64,000 nucleotides of DNA, from assembly GCF_030272615.1 (NCBI RefSeq), contig NC_081415.1:102914796-102978795 (forward strand), read 5' to 3'. Shown here piece after piece: positions 11,672 through 24,641 of this stretch. The position numbers were made by a program, and so were the translations under genes. This DNA is from Cryptomeria japonica (Eukaryota > Streptophyta > Pinopsida > Cupressales > Cupressaceae). Each line of letters opens with the position of its first letter. Position 1 is the first letter of the stretch. Under the pieces are notes generated by a model. The model was not told the DNA's origin, did not search any database, and saw only the letters and a list, made by a program, of their open reading frames with translations.

Positions 11672-13082
11672 TGATGGTATGATGAAAGAATAAGTATTCG
11701 ATAGATTACTGAGAGGGGGGGTGAATCAGTAAATAGAAAAAATGATACAAACTTTCCCAATCTCAATTTCAATCACTCAAAGTAAACTTATCTATGAAAT
11801 ACCACTATCAAGATAAAAACTCATAAGATAAACTGGTTGACTATTACAACAAATTAACAGTAAACAACATCAAACATAAACATCCAAATGCTTTATCATA
11901 TGTCAATAGACTTCATTTCTCAATGCTTCCGGTTATAATGACTTATCAGAATAGTTAAGTAGTTAATCAAATCAACCATAAGATCATAACCACAAAAAAA
12001 TTCACCACATGACACAAATATTTTTGACATAGAAACCCAAATGGGAAAAACCATAGTGAGATGAGACTCACAAGATAGCTATCTGAACTCTTCTGAAGTT
12101 CGCCCTATTAGGAGCCAAGCCTGTTAAAGCTTTACAAAAGTCCTGTTAAGAACCACCCTGTTAAGGGATTGACTACAAATGCCTTGTTAGAAGCAATACC
12201 CTGTTAAGAGTAACCTCGGTAGATTATTTGAAAATCCAAGATAATGGGGCACCTTGTTAGAGGATTTGAAAAGTAACCAAGCTTGTTAGAGCTTACCTAG
12301 TTAGGCGATTTCAGTTCTGCTGTAATTGTTAGAAAACAATAGGAGTTTACTTGATCTGTCTGAATAGCACTACACTTGCTTGACCAGATCCTTTTTATGC
12401 TCCTATCCACCTTTACTCAAACTGCAAACACATCATCTGATTTGGCAACCACACACTCAATTGATCTCTGCCAACACCTTAAACAAGACAACTTCATCGA
12501 CCTTATAAACAAATCAATCGGGTCGGCAACACAACATAAGTTAAATGCTCATAGAGATTACAAACAAGTTGGTTCAAGTATGACCGTTAGATTACATAGC
12601 AATCTCTGCACATTAATCAAGAAAGCCTCGACTACTCTTGATTACATCTTCGATCTTTGTAACTCATCACGTGCTTCACATTAGATGCAATACACTTTTC
12701 TCATCCCCTAGACAAAAAAAGTTACAACAACGCACCAAAAAGACTTTGAAATTGTCTTTATACAATGACCATACTTGTCACCATCATTACCGCTCATCAT
12801 CAGATCATAAACCAACATAACCAATTCAATAACCTTAGTTGGTTAGGATTTAACAAAAACAATAGGTAGGGTTTACCAGTTACATCAAATAGATAGGGTT
12901 TAAAATTTTACTGGTTACCGGTTCAACTCACAAACTTACATACCAGTTTACAATTTCCTTCACTAAGCTCATCCTACTGGTTACAAGATAATATCAACAA
13001 TAACAACAATATCATTACTGGTTAATTGACAACAATGACAACATAGCATATCATTAATGCAATCTTCATGCAAATGCCAACA
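11672..13082 (-). repeat. Element A 3' LTR
   Basis: 1411 bp, TGATGGTATGATG...ATGCCAACA in plus-strand reading. It matches the LTR at 30774-32195 over its length with scattered substitutions. A G-run follows the first 45 bases. The polypurine tract lies directly outside at 13083-13094. Confidence 0.92.
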
Positions 13083-13094
13083 ATCTCCCCCTTT
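13083..13094 (-). promoter_or_regulatory. Element A polypurine tract
   Basis: AAAGGGGGAGAT on the minus strand, abutting the 3' LTR. The same tract abuts the 3' LTRs of B1 and B2. It would prime plus-strand DNA synthesis. Confidence 0.85.
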
Positions 13095-13439
13095 AGCATT
13101 GGTGGAAATACAAATATCAACACCATTGATTGCTGTTGTGATTTGAATAGAAATCTTGGTTTACATTACCAAGTATTCACCATGATCTCCATGTCTTCAA
13201 CTTGTCAATGGTTCTCCTCCTCATAATCACATAATTCTTCTCCCCCTTTGACAACAATGCCAAATTGAAAGTAAAACATGTAATGTCAAATTTCACTTTG
13301 CAACAACAATAACAATCTACAACTTGATACTCCCCTTGTGGAATAACTTTCACTACTACACCAATCCTTATGTAAAATTTTGCAAGTGGCTCAGGGACTG
13401 ATGTAATATACATCATGCTCAACTAACCTCATGAAGGGG

Positions 13440-14850
13440 TACAAGCCCTAGTTGACTTCTAAGATACTCAAATGTAGTCTTAGGTAGAGGTTTAGTAAAA
13501 ATATCTGCAAGCTACTCCTTGGTAGAAACATGCTATATGATAACATCTTTGCTCTGCACTTTTTTCCTCAAGAAATGATACTTCAATTCAATATGCTTGG
13601 TTCGTGTGTGCAAAACAGGGTTCTTGGAAATATATATGGTACTTGTATTATCACATAAAATCTTTATAGGTTCTAAAATCTTCATCTTAAAACCTTCCAA
13701 AATGTGCCTCATCCAAATAGCCTGTGTACAATTCATGTAAGCTACAACATACTCAACTTCAATAGTAGATTGTGAAGTACAACTCTTCTTCTTACTACTC
13801 CATGAAACAAGTCTTCCTCCAAGAAAGAATGCTCCACCAGTTGTGCTTTTCCAGCCATCAACATTTCCTGCCCAATCTGCATCTGTGTACACCTTTAAAT
13901 GAAAGTTTCCTCCATATGGATACCATAATCCATAGTCAACAGTACCTTTCAAGTATCTAAAAATTCTCTTGGTTGCTATCAAATGTGTTTCCTTAGGATT
14001 CTTCTGGAATCTGGAAACTATGCCAACTACATGAGCTATATTCGGTCTACTATGAACAACATAGTGCAATTTGCCAATCATTGACCTATATTCCTTCTCA
14101 TCAACAGACTTAGATTCATCTTCCTTAGATAGCTCACAACCTGTAACCATTGGTGTCCCAACTGGTTTACAGTCACTCATGCCAGATGTCTTCAAGACCT
14201 CTTTCACGTACTTAGATTGTGTAATGAAAATACCATTCTTTATTTGATGTATCTGCAAGCCTATGAATTTTTGTATTTCCCCTACAAAAGACATTTCAAA
14301 CTCATTTTTTATTTCATCTACAAAGCTATTGCTCGTGACATCATTACCTCCAAATATGATATCATCAACAAATACTTAGCTGACCAGTATTTCATCTCCT
14401 TCAGATTTGAGATATATGTTACTATCATCATTGGTTCTCAGAAAGCCTATCTTCATCAGATTTGTATGAAGCCTTTCATACCATGCTCTGGGTGCTCGCT
14501 TTAATCCATATAAGCCTTATGCAATCTGCATACCATGTCTTTCTCATAAGTCAAAGCATAACCATCTGGCTGCTCAATATATACTTCTTCTTCCAGTCTC
14601 CCATTCAAAAATGCAGACTTAACATCCATCTAGTATACCTTGAATTTATTATGGGCTACAAATGCAAGTAAAGTTCTAACACCTTCCAGTCTTTCTATTG
14701 ATGCAAAAGTTTTACCATAATCTTCTCCTTCTTCTTGTGCATAAACCTTGCAAACCAGCTTAGCCTTGTTGCGGACTACAATACCATATTCATTCAACTT
14801 GTTCCTGAATACCCATTTAGTACCTATTACATTTTTATTTACTAGTCAAG
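13440..14850 (-). pseudogene. Element A reverse transcriptase and RNase H, decayed
   Basis: From 14845 downward the RT is legible in pieces. The catalytic FVDD is at 14372-14361, with an in-frame TAA just upstream (14378-14376). The long frame 14294-13533 carries the RT end (FIGLQIHQIKNGIFITQSKY), YRSMIGKLHYVVHSRPNIAH, and RNase H motifs VYTDADWAGN, SWSSKKKSCTSQSTIEVEY and CDNTSTIYIS. Canonical residues of copia RNase H (Asp, Glu, Asp) are present. The C-terminal tail lies at about 13530-13440 in a broken frame. The domain order after integrase identifies Ty1/copia. Confidence 0.88.
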
Positions 14851-16798
14851 GTACTAGGGTCCAAGTGTTGTTCTTCTCAATTTGATCAAATTCCTCCTCC
14901 ATAGATTTAACCCAATGATCATCACCAAATGTTTCCTTAGTAGTTCTTGGTTCAATGGTGGAGATCATGCAAGAATTTTGTCTTATTCTTCTTCTGGTTA
15001 GTACTCCAGCATCCTTATCCCCAATAATTTGTTCAGGATTGTGATTCAATCCCACATATCTTGGAATAACATGATCATTTTCTTCAAGTTCAACTTCATC
15101 ATTATCATCATTTTCAGAATTTATCTGTTCCAGTTGAACAAGTGCATCAGAATTTGCTTTGTCGGTTTTAGATTTCATAGTTTCTGGTTCCAAAAACAAA
15201 ATGCAAGGATCTTCATCCTTCTTCTCCAAACTGCATTCCTTTGAGACTTCAGGATATTCATCCACTCAAACATCAACACTCAATAATTCTCTGTATCCAG
15301 TTGTTAAAACACTTGTAAGGCTTACTCTTGGTGGAATAGCCAAGAAATATACCTTCATCACTTTTAGCCTCAAATTTGCTAATATAATCACCTCTCTTAA
15401 TAAAACATTTGCTTCCAAATATCTTGAAATAGCTAACATCGGGTGATCTTCCATTCCAGTATTCATAAGGAGTCTTGTCCTTACCTCTTTTTACCAGAGC
15501 TTGGTTCATAGTGTAGACAACTGTGCTGATAGCTTCTCTCCAAAAGGTTTTCGCTACACCTCCTTGTATCAACATTGTCCTAGTAGATTCAACAACTGAC
15601 TGATTGTTCCTCTCTGCTATACCATTATGCTATGGTGTCCTTGGTATAGAAAGTTGTCGTTTGATACCATTCTCTGCACAATACCTAGTGAATTCCTCAT
15701 AAGTAAATTCACCGCCTTGATCTGTCCTCAGACATTTTATCTTCTTACCACTCTCCTTCTCAACTAAGGCCCTGAATGCCTTGAGCTTACCAAAATCTTC
15801 AGTCTTATCCTTCAAAAATGTGACCCACATCATCCTTGAGCAATCATCAGTGAGGATCATGAAATATCTGTCACCTTGAATGCTTTTTGTTTTTATTGGT
15901 CCACAAAGATCTGTATGAACCAAGTCTAATAAATGCTCAGTTGAAAAGGATTTGTGGGTACATCCTCTGTCATTGAGTTGTGCCACACTAAAAAGATTGT
16001 GTTTTAGACCTTCAACCCAGTAGACATCATCTGCACTGCTCTTCCCATTCAGAGAAATAATTCCCTTACCTTTAACCATGCAGGGTGACCCATTACCAAA
16101 TCTTACAACTCCATCATCAAATTCCTTCAAAGAAAGAAATTTTCTCTGATCACCGTTCATATGATGTGAATAACCACTATCAATGATCCAATCATCTGAG
16201 TTATCCATCCTAGATATTAATGCCTTCTGGTCTGATATCTCTTCCTTAATAGCTACAAACACAATATCTTCATTAGCATCACCATTAGATTCTTCATCAG
16301 TGATACCACCATCAACAACAATAAGACAATCACTCTTGCCTTTACCCTTATACTTCTTGAATTTCTCTCGCTTGTGTTCATTTTCACCATTACGACAAGT
16401 AGCAGCTATGTGGCTGATCTTGTTGCATGCAGAACATTTTAAAGGTAATTTGCCTCTATATTTACTAGTACCTCTAGGCAACCACTTTGCCAATAATGCT
16501 TCAAGCTCCAACAAACTCTCTTCATCACCAGCATCTTTGCTAGATTTGGATTCATAATCATGACTAGTATCTCTACTTTTTCTCACAGATGGGTTAGAAA
16601 AAGAATCTCTAAATGCAGACTCAGATGTATGTAGACTACCATCATAAACGTTCAATTCAAAAGTAGTAAGTTTGCCAATGATGGATTCAAGAGTTACCTT
16701 AGTTTTGTCTATGGAGTTCATCTCCTAAATAGCCGTAACTCGGATAGCGTAGACCGATAATAGGGTTCTTAATACCTTACTGATCACTATGGCATCTT
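14846..16798 (-). pseudogene. Element A gag C-terminus, protease and integrase, decayed
   Basis: The frame from 16721 to 15630 holds the gag end, a complete CCHC knuckle (CSACNKISHIAATC), the protease motif WIIDSGYSHHM, and the integrase core with VHTDLCGP and CLRTDQGGEF. The histidine/cysteine zinc part that should stand between protease and integrase core is missing: LFSVAQLNDRG is followed almost at once by EHLLDLVHTDLCGP, with phase kept. A TAG at 15632-15630 stands where the family motif PQxNG has Gln; GIAERNNQ with the third acidic residue follows. Integrase tail continues to 15273 and the linker to RT (EFDQIEKNNTWTLVP) to 14846 in another frame. Confidence 0.88.
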
Positions 16799-16803
16799 CC
16801 ACT
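16799..16803. repeat. Target site duplication of element B, left copy
   Basis: CCACT before the LTR start TGTTAGTTAG; the matching CCACT is at 30271-30275, after the last LTR. Confidence 0.9.
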
Positions 16804-18142
16804 TGTTAGTTAGATGAGATGGGGGGGTGAATCATATAAACACACAATTCAATATATTCATCAGATTCAACCTCGGTAGCCTTTACTTGATATGCAACTA
16901 TGACTGAAAATCCTATTACAGATTACATAAACACATTGCTAGATGTGACGCAGTTAAGGGATTTCCCTTAGATCTGCTAGAATCTTGCACTTTGTTAGAA
17001 GTGACCTTGTCAAAGGATTTCAAACGCTCATTCAGAATGTAACCTTGCTAGAGGATTTACAAATAAGACTGTTAGGTCCACTCGGTTAAGAGATTTCCTG
17101 TCACTTACAAAATAAATAACAGTAATAAAATATATCTGCAACTTCACATCTAAAATGCTAAAGTAGACTCTATGTGCTCAAAATAATCTTGTCATAAGAC
17201 TTATCTTGCTCCTTGTTGGGCTTCTCAATCTGTTCTAAAATCAGATCTTCAATCTTTTGTGCTCGGTGATCACTACAATAGCATCACTATTCTTCTATTT
17301 GCCTGCATAATTGTTTATCAACAAATCCTTATTTATAAGCAATTCCTAATCGCTTAATCTCCTTGATCACATTTCCCATGATTACTCTTAGCCACCAGAT
17401 CTTAAAACTTGACTAGGTTCATTGAATCCTTCGATCTGAAAAATGTTTTATCTCGCCTTGGAACTTGTATTCCTTCCTTGGTACTTGTGCTAGGTTATGA
17501 CCATTCAATCTGTAATGTAGACCTAACTCTTGCATTTTCATTGACGTAGATCCTCAACAAACTTCTTGCATGACATACCAATCATCTATACATCTCTAGT
17601 TCATTGGCATCTTTCATTTAATAATGCTTTTATTCATCCAATGCATTCTGTTACTTCTCGATTGTTACTCGGTTAATACTGAACTTTACTTCGTAGACAT
17701 TCTACCTTCTTTAACCGATATCGATAACCTTAGTGTTTACCGACTAGCTTCTTGCTCGGTAACATAGAACAGTATCAAACCTTTACTCATTCTATTGCTT
17801 CAAATATTTTCTCCTTCTTGTTTAGACTTTGAATACTCATATATAGGATATCAAAACAATCAAAACAACACAATCTCATCACTGTCTAACTTGGTAATAG
17901 TTTCCCATTGAATAACTTATTACTCCCCTTCATTCTCATTCTTTCTATGTCACTTATTGACATCTTTATACTCATCAATACTCATTAAGATATGGCAACA
18001 TCATACTGAATCAGAAAATCAATTGCTTGACATCAATGACAAAATAATATTATTAAGACAGTAATCATCCTTTATCAGCTATATCAATAATCTCCAACAA
18101 CCTTCTCAATATCCTTATAACAAACTTATTGAAATGCCAACA
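16804..18142 (-). repeat. Element B LTR 1 (3' LTR of B1), with internal deletion
   Basis: 1339 bp, about 150 bp shorter than LTR 2 and LTR 3. The missing piece would start near 16914, where GAAAATC jumps to CTATTACAG; the intact copies have ATTCAAACTC and about 150 bp more there. AATC occurs at both sides of the missing piece in LTR 2, which suggests a microhomology deletion. A TATA-like TATAAATA (minus) is at 17337-17330. Confidence 0.92.
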
Positions 18143-18154
18143 ATCTCCCCCTTT
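18143..18154 (-). promoter_or_regulatory. B1 polypurine tract
   Basis: AAAGGGGGAGAT on the minus strand, directly inside LTR 1. Confidence 0.85.
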
Positions 18155-18517
18155 GGGATTGATGCCAATACCAACTTACATGGCAATACCAACTTGATTT
18201 ATCCCAATTGATTCAGGTTACTGTTAATCTTTTCCTGTTATCCTTGAGTTGTAGACTTCTCCCCCTGTCATTATTCTTCTCCCCCTTTGACAACAATGCC
18301 AAAAGTAAAACTAATGCATGATTACTTCCCCTGTGAAGTAATTTTCTTGTTATTAAAACATATACAAATGTATCATCTTAGTCGCAGTCAGAGAAACTTG
18401 TCTTCATTCACTGTTCCCTGCGCAACTTTAGGCAACCCTCTAACGTGTGTAAATCAACATCAACTCATAAATAGTTATTTTGTAGAGTCATAGAATTGAT
18501 ACTTTCATCGAACTCTG
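18155..18517 (-). other. B1 non-coding tail between RNase H and the polypurine tract
   Basis: No coding motif is visible in these 360 bases. They contain another CTCCCCCTTTGACAACAATGCC run (18279-18300), also present in B2 and A, so it is a shared part of the 3' untranslated region. Confidence 0.6.
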
Positions 18518-20040
18518 TCAGTGAATAGAAGATAGGGGTAGGACCCCTAACTTGCTTCGGAGATACTCAAAAGTGTCTCTTGGCAGTGCCTTTGTGAAGA
18601 TGTTTGCTATTTGTTCCTTTGAACTAATATATTCCAGCACAACTTTCTTCTCTTGAGCTTCTTCTCTGAGATAATGATACTTTAAAGAGATATGCTTTGT
18701 CTTAGAGCGCATTACCGGATTCTTTGAAATTTTAATAGCACTAGTATTATCACAGATGATAGTTATTGGCTCGGTAATTATCTCATTCATACCTTCCAAC
18801 AGTTGTTTGATCCATGCTATATTGGTACAATTGAATGCTGCAGTGACATATTCAGCTTCAGCTATTGATTGTGAAATGCATCCTTGTTTCTTGCTAAGCC
18901 AACTCACTAGTCTTTCTCCCAAAAAGAAAGCTCCACCGCTTGTGCTTTTCCTATGATCAATGTTTCCTGCCCAATCAACATCAGTATAGACTTTTAATTC
19001 AAAATAATTCCTCTTTTTATATACTAAATCATAATCTTCAGTGCCTCTTAACTATCTGAAAATTCTCTTGATTGTTGTCATATGGGTTTCTTTGGGATCT
19101 GCAAAAAATCTTGCAACTATACCTACTGCATGTGCTATATCCGGCCTACTGTGAACCACATATTGCAACTTTCCAATCATACATCGGTAAAGTGTCTCAT
19201 CAACAGATGCAGATTCATCATTCTTTGATAGTTTACAATTAGTAGTCATAGGAGTACTCACAGGTTTAGAATCCTCCATTCCAAATTTCTTCAAGATTTC
19301 CTTTATATACTTGGATTGAGTAATAAAAATCTCATTTTTCATTTGTAGTATCTGCAAACCTATAAAATACTTTATTTCATCGATTAATGACATCTCAAAT
19401 TATTTGCACGTTTCATTTCCAAAGTTCTTGCATAAAGAGTCATTTCCACAAAAAATAATATCATCAACAAATATGGCTGAAATCAGTATTCCATTATCCT
19501 CATCATTTTTCATATGCATGTTGTTTTCACTTGTCCCCATAAAACCAACCTTGATTAAATAAGAGTGCAATCTTTCATGCCATGCTCTAGGTGCTTGCTT
19601 TAGGCCATATAATGCTTTGTTCAACTTACATACCTGATCTTTATTCTTGTCTTCAATAAATCCTTCAGGTTGTTCAATATAAACTTCTTCTTCTAGTATA
19701 CCATTCAAAAATGCAGATTTAACATCCATTTGATATACCTTGAAATTTTTGTAAGTAGCATATGCCAACAATGTTCTTACTCCCTCAAGTCTTGCCACAG
19801 GTACAAAATTCTCGCCATAGTCTATTCCTTCTTCTTGAGCATAACCTTTGCAAACTAGTCTTGCTTTATTCCGAATGACCTCACCTTTTTCATGTAGCTT
19901 GATTCTAAAAATCCATTTTGTACCGATTACATTTTTCTCTTTTGGTCTTGGGACTAGTGTCCATGTTTCATTTTTCTTGATTTGTTCAATCTCTTCAGTC
20001 ATAGCATTTACCCAATCTTCATTGCTAAATGCCTCTTTTA
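18518..20040 (-). pseudogene. B1 reverse transcriptase and RNase H, decayed
   Basis: The frame 20002-19400 runs through [73 protein letters not shown] and the catalytic FVDD at 19471-19460. After a stop and frame change, 19393-19052 holds FIGLQILQMKNEIFITQSKY and the connection region. 18922-18518 holds RNase H from SWLSKKQGCISQSIAEAEY to QIANIFTKALPRD. The strand between 19052 and 18922 is out of frame. It is a typical copia RT-RNase H with the usual order. Confidence 0.9.
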
Positions 20041-20057
20041 CTATTCTCGGTTCAAAT

Positions 20058-21631
20058 TCAGATATCAGACGTGTTTTGTCTCAGTTTGTTCCTTGTCATT
20101 ACTGGATCATCCTTATGTCCTATAATCTGACTTGATGCATGATTTCTTCTAACATATTTGGCTAATATAGGCTCGCTAGGCTCTGTATGATCTTCTTCAT
20201 CACTCAGTAATTGAGTATTTTCTTCATCCGCTTTCTTAGTAAAACATCTCGGTTGAACATATACAAACTCTTCATAATCTTTTGGTTCTCTAGAATTTCC
20301 TTCATCATTTATTTCTGTAACTTCATCAATTTTCACATTTGCACTTTCCACTATTTTGTTAGATGATTTGATCAAACATTTAAATGCTTTACTTCTAGAA
20401 GAATAACCAAGAAATATTCCTTCCTCTCTTTCTTGGTCAAACTTTCCATTTCTATCATCTTTGTGAACATAACATCTACTTCCAAATATTTTAAAATAAC
20501 TTACATTAGGTTTCTTGTCATACCAAATTTCATACGAAGTCTTCAAGGTTCCTTTCTTCAGTTGTACTCGGTTTAGGGTATAAACTGCAATGCTTATTGC
20601 TTCTCTCCAAAATGTTTGAGGTACCCGCTTTTCTATCATCAGGGTTCTGGCACAATCTACTATTAATCTGTTTCTTCTTTCAGCTATCCCATTTTGCTGT
20701 GGTGTTCTCAGTGCAGACACTTGTCTCTTTATACCATGATCATTGCAAAATAGGTTAAATTCATCAGAAATGAACTCTCTTCCTCTATCAAATCTTAGAC
20801 ATTTCAACTATCTTCCTGTTCCATTTTCAACTCTTGCCTTATACCATTTGAATATTTGAAAGGCTTCTGATTTCTCTTTTAAAAACATAACTGACATCAT
20901 CCTTGAGTAATCATCCACAAATAATATGAAGTATTTATCACCATAATAACTTTGAACTTTCATAGGACAACAAAGATCAGTGTGCACAAGATCTAAAATT
21001 CCTTTAGAAGTGTAGGACTTACTTGTAAAGCTTGATTTTGTCATCTTACCCATCTGGCATCCTCGACACATTGCATTCTCAGGTTTTTCCATGCTCAGTA
21101 GACCTCTTACTAGGTGCTTCTTACTTATTTTGATCAGATTATCAAAATTTACATGACAAAACCTTTTATGCCATAACCAGGTATCTTCTATTTTTCCATA
21201 TAGACAATTGTTCCGAGTTGAGTCAAGATGAAATGTATTACCTTTTGTTTGAGGCGCGGTAGCAACCAACTTGAACCATGTTTGTCATGAACTTTGACAA
21301 TACCCTTCTGAAATTCTATTCAGTATCCTGTATTGTTTAGCTGTGCTACACTCAACAAATTGTATTTCAAACCTTCAACTCAATATACATCATCACATTT
21401 AGCATTGACAAGAAGTGTGATAGAACCTTTACCTTTCACTGGACATGGTGCATCATTACCAAATCTTACATAACCTCCATCATAGTCTTCTAATTTAACA
21501 AACTTGTGTTTATCACCTATCATGTGATGTGAGTATCCACTATCTATGATCCAAGAATCATTATTATTTATGTGAGATATTAAGGCTTTTTCTCCATACC
21601 TTTCTTCATCTGATCCATCTTTGATAGGCAC
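20058..21631 (-). pseudogene. B1 protease and integrase, decayed
   Basis: The frame 21631-21380 carries the protease motif WIIDSGYSHHM. The frame 21269-20808 has the zinc part with LWHKRFCHVNFDNL and CRGCQMGK, then DLVHTDLCCPM with the first catalytic Asp. A TAG ends it at 20808, and the same frame continues to 20058 with LRFDRGREF, the third acidic residue in QQNGIAERRNR, and the tail FKIFGSRCYVH. Unlike element A, the His/Cys part is retained. A frameshift near 21300 separates protease and integrase. Confidence 0.9.
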
Positions 21632-21766
21632 ATAAATAACTTCCTCTGTCTCAGTCCCATCAAATTTATCATCATTGGATTCCTCATCAGCTACTAGGCA
21701 TGTCTTTCTATCTCTTCTTCTGAAGTCTAGGTGCCCTCTGTATTAGTTTTCTTTCTGTCTGTCATC

Positions 21767-22693
21767 TTAGTATTCTCTCTTTTCACTAGAGTCTTTGTCA
21801 GGATAGTTAGAAGCCATATGTCCTATTTTATCACAGTTAAAACATTTCAAAGGTAACTTTCCTTTATACTTACCTTTGCCTCTCGATAACCTTCTGGCCA
21901 ATAATGCTTCAAACTCTTCTTGCTTTCTGATTTCCTCATATAGTTTGTGTACTTCTTCCATGTTTTTGTGAAATCTCTCACTTGCACCACTGTGATTTCC
22001 TTCAGCATACTTATACATTCTATCATTGTAATCATCAGATTCACCAAGATGAAAAGAACTAAATGCAGATTCAACTTTATTTACCGAAGACCCACTGTTA
22101 TCAATATTACTTAACTCAAATGCATGTAGCTTACCAATAGTAGCATCCAAAGAGACTGGCTTGTTTGGTATAGACCTTAATTCATTAATTGTAGAGACTC
22201 GAATGGCATAACCAGGTAGAAGTGTTTTAAGCAACTTACTTGTTACATCCTTTTCTTCAATAGTTCCTCCTGCTCCTTTGATTTGATTGACAGTTTCCTT
22301 TAACCTTGTACTATATTGGATTATGTTCTCACCTTCATTCATTCTCATGGATTCAAGTTGACCTCTTAGACTGTCTATTTTTGCTCTCTGAACATGTTTA
22401 TCACCACCATACACAGATATAAGCTTATTCCACACAGCTTTGGCATCATTGCAGCCTTCTAGATCATTAAACTCTGAGTCGATCAATGCTGATGTTATTT
22501 CAATCATTGCCTGAATATGTTCTTGCTTTGCCTTTATCTCTTCCATTGTCATCGGGGAGGTTCTAGGTGTAGTGTAATCATGCTCCAGATAATATGTTGC
22601 ATATTCTCCAATTCCTGATAAGTGCAGCTTCATCCTTTTCTGGCATGTGGAGAAACTTGACTTGTTTAGCTTTGGTGCATCCCTCTTATACAT
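21767..22693 (-). pseudogene. B1 gag, near-complete, zinc knuckle altered
   Basis: Open from an ATG at 22693 to a TAA at 21767, about 308 residues, the usual size for the gag part of copia. The N-terminal half has MKLHLSGIGEYATYY and AVWNKLISVYGGDKHVQRAK, followed by LESMRMNEGENIIQYSTRLK of the copia gag fold. Near the C-terminus the knuckle reads CFNCDKIGHMASNY, so the last Cys of the CX2CX4HX4C motif is Tyr. In B2 the frame continues past the equivalent of the TAA, which replaces a Gln codon. The protein would form the particle and bind element RNA. Confidence 0.88.
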
Positions 22694-22743
22694 CTTCGGA
22701 TGTTGCCTCAAGTTCCTTTAAAATTTTCTTCTGGAGTCCAAAC

Positions 22744-22754
22744 CTCTGATACCA
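22744..22754 (-). other. B1 primer binding site
   Basis: TGGTATCAGAG on the minus strand, two bases inside LTR 2, matching the 3' end of the initiator Met tRNA used by most copia elements. Confidence 0.85.
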
Positions 22755-22756
22755 AT

Positions 22757-24245
22757 TGTTAGTTAGATGAGAGGGGGGTTGAATCATATAAACACACAAT
22801 TCAATATATTCATCAGATTCAACCTCGGTAGCCTTTACTTGATATTCAACTATGACTGAAAATCATTCAAACTCATAAACAGATATAGTTAAAACATCAC
22901 AACACATTTAACTCTAGATTTAACATGGAAACCCAAATAGGGAAAAGCCACTGTGGGATTTCGGTCCCACTAAGAAAATATACCCTTCTAGAGTATGCTT
23001 TGTTAAAAGCCAATCCTGTTATAGATTACATAAACACATTGGTAGATGTGACTCATTTAAGGGATTTCCCTTAGATCTATTAGAATATTGTACTTTGTTA
23101 GAAGTGACCTTGTCAAAGGATTTCAAACACTCATTCAGAATATTACCTTGCTAGAGGATTTACAAATAGGACTGTTAGGTCCACTCGATTAAGAGATTTC
23201 CTATCACTTACAAAATAAATAACAGTAATAAAATATATCTACAACTTCACATCTGAAATGCTAAAGGAGACTCTATGCGCTCAAAATAATCTTGTCATAA
23301 GACTTATCTTGCTCCTTGCTGGGCTTCTCAATCTGTTCTACAATCAAATCTTCAATCTTCTGTGCTCGGTGATCACTACAGCAACATCACTGTACTTATA
23401 TTTGCCCACATAATTTTTTATCAACAAATCCTTATTTATAAGCAATTCCTAATCGCTTAATCTCCTTGATCACATTTCCCATGATTAATCTTAGCCATCA
23501 GATCTTCAAACTTGACTAGGTTCATTAAATCCTTCAATCTGAAAATCGTTTTATCTCGCCTTGGAACTTGTATTCCTTCCTTAGTACTTGTGCTAGGTTA
23601 TGATTGTTCAATCTGCATTGTAGATCTAACTCTTACATTTTCATTGATGTAGATCCTCAACTAACTTCTTGCACGACATACCAATAATCTATACATCTCT
23701 AGTTCATTAGCATCCTTCATTTAATAATGCTTTTAATCATCCAATGCATTCTACTAGTGCTCGGTTGTTACTCGGTTAATACTAAACTTGACTCGGTAGA
23801 CATTCTGCCTTCTTTAACTGATATCGATAACCTTAGTGTTTACCGACTAGCTTCTTGCTCGGTAACATAGAACAGTATCAAACCTTTACTCATTCTATTG
23901 CTTGAAATCTTTTCTCCTTCTTGTTCAGACTTTGAATACTCATATATAGGATATCAAAACAATCAAAACAACACAATCTCATCACTATCTAAGTCGGTAA
24001 TAGTTGCCCATTGAATAACTTATTACTCCCCTTCATTCTCATTCTTTCTGTGTCACTTACCGACATCCTTATACTCATCAATACTCATTAAGATATGACA
24101 ACATCATACTGAATCAGAAAATCAATTGCTTGACATCAATGACAAAATAATATTATTAAGACAGTAATCATCCTTTATCAGTTATATCAATAATCTCCAA
24201 CAACCTTCTCAATACCCTTATAACAAACTTATTGAAATGCCAACA
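22757..24245 (-). repeat. Element B LTR 2 (shared: 5' LTR of B1 and 3' LTR of B2)
   Basis: 1489 bp. The left side abuts the B1 primer binding site and the right side abuts the B2 polypurine tract (24246-24257). No CCACT or other short duplication flanks it. TATAAATA (minus) lies at 23440-23433. Confidence 0.93.
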
Positions 24246-24641
24246 ATCTCCCCCTTTGGCATTGATGGCAATACCAACTTGGTTTATCCAAATTGATTCA
24301 AATTGCTGTTAATCTTTTCCTGTTATCCTTGAGCTATAGACTTTTCACCCTGTCATTATTCTTCTCCCCCTTTGACAACAATGCCAAAAGTATAACGAAT
24401 GCATGATTACTTCCCCTGTGAAGTAATTTTCCTTCTATTAAAACATATACAAATGTATCATCTTAGTCACGGTCAGAGCAACTTGTCTTCATTCACTATT
24501 CCCTGCACAACTTTAGGCAACCCCCTAAAGTGTGTAAATCAACATCAACTCATAAATAGTTATTTTCTAGAGTCATAGAATTGATGCTTTCACCAAACTC
24601 TATCAGTGAGTAGAAGATAAGGGTAGGACCCCTAACTTGCT
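24246..24641 (-). other. B2 polypurine tract and non-coding tail
   Basis: AAAGGGGGAGAT (minus) at 24257-24246, then untranslated sequence parallel to that of B1. No gene is visible. Confidence 0.7.
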
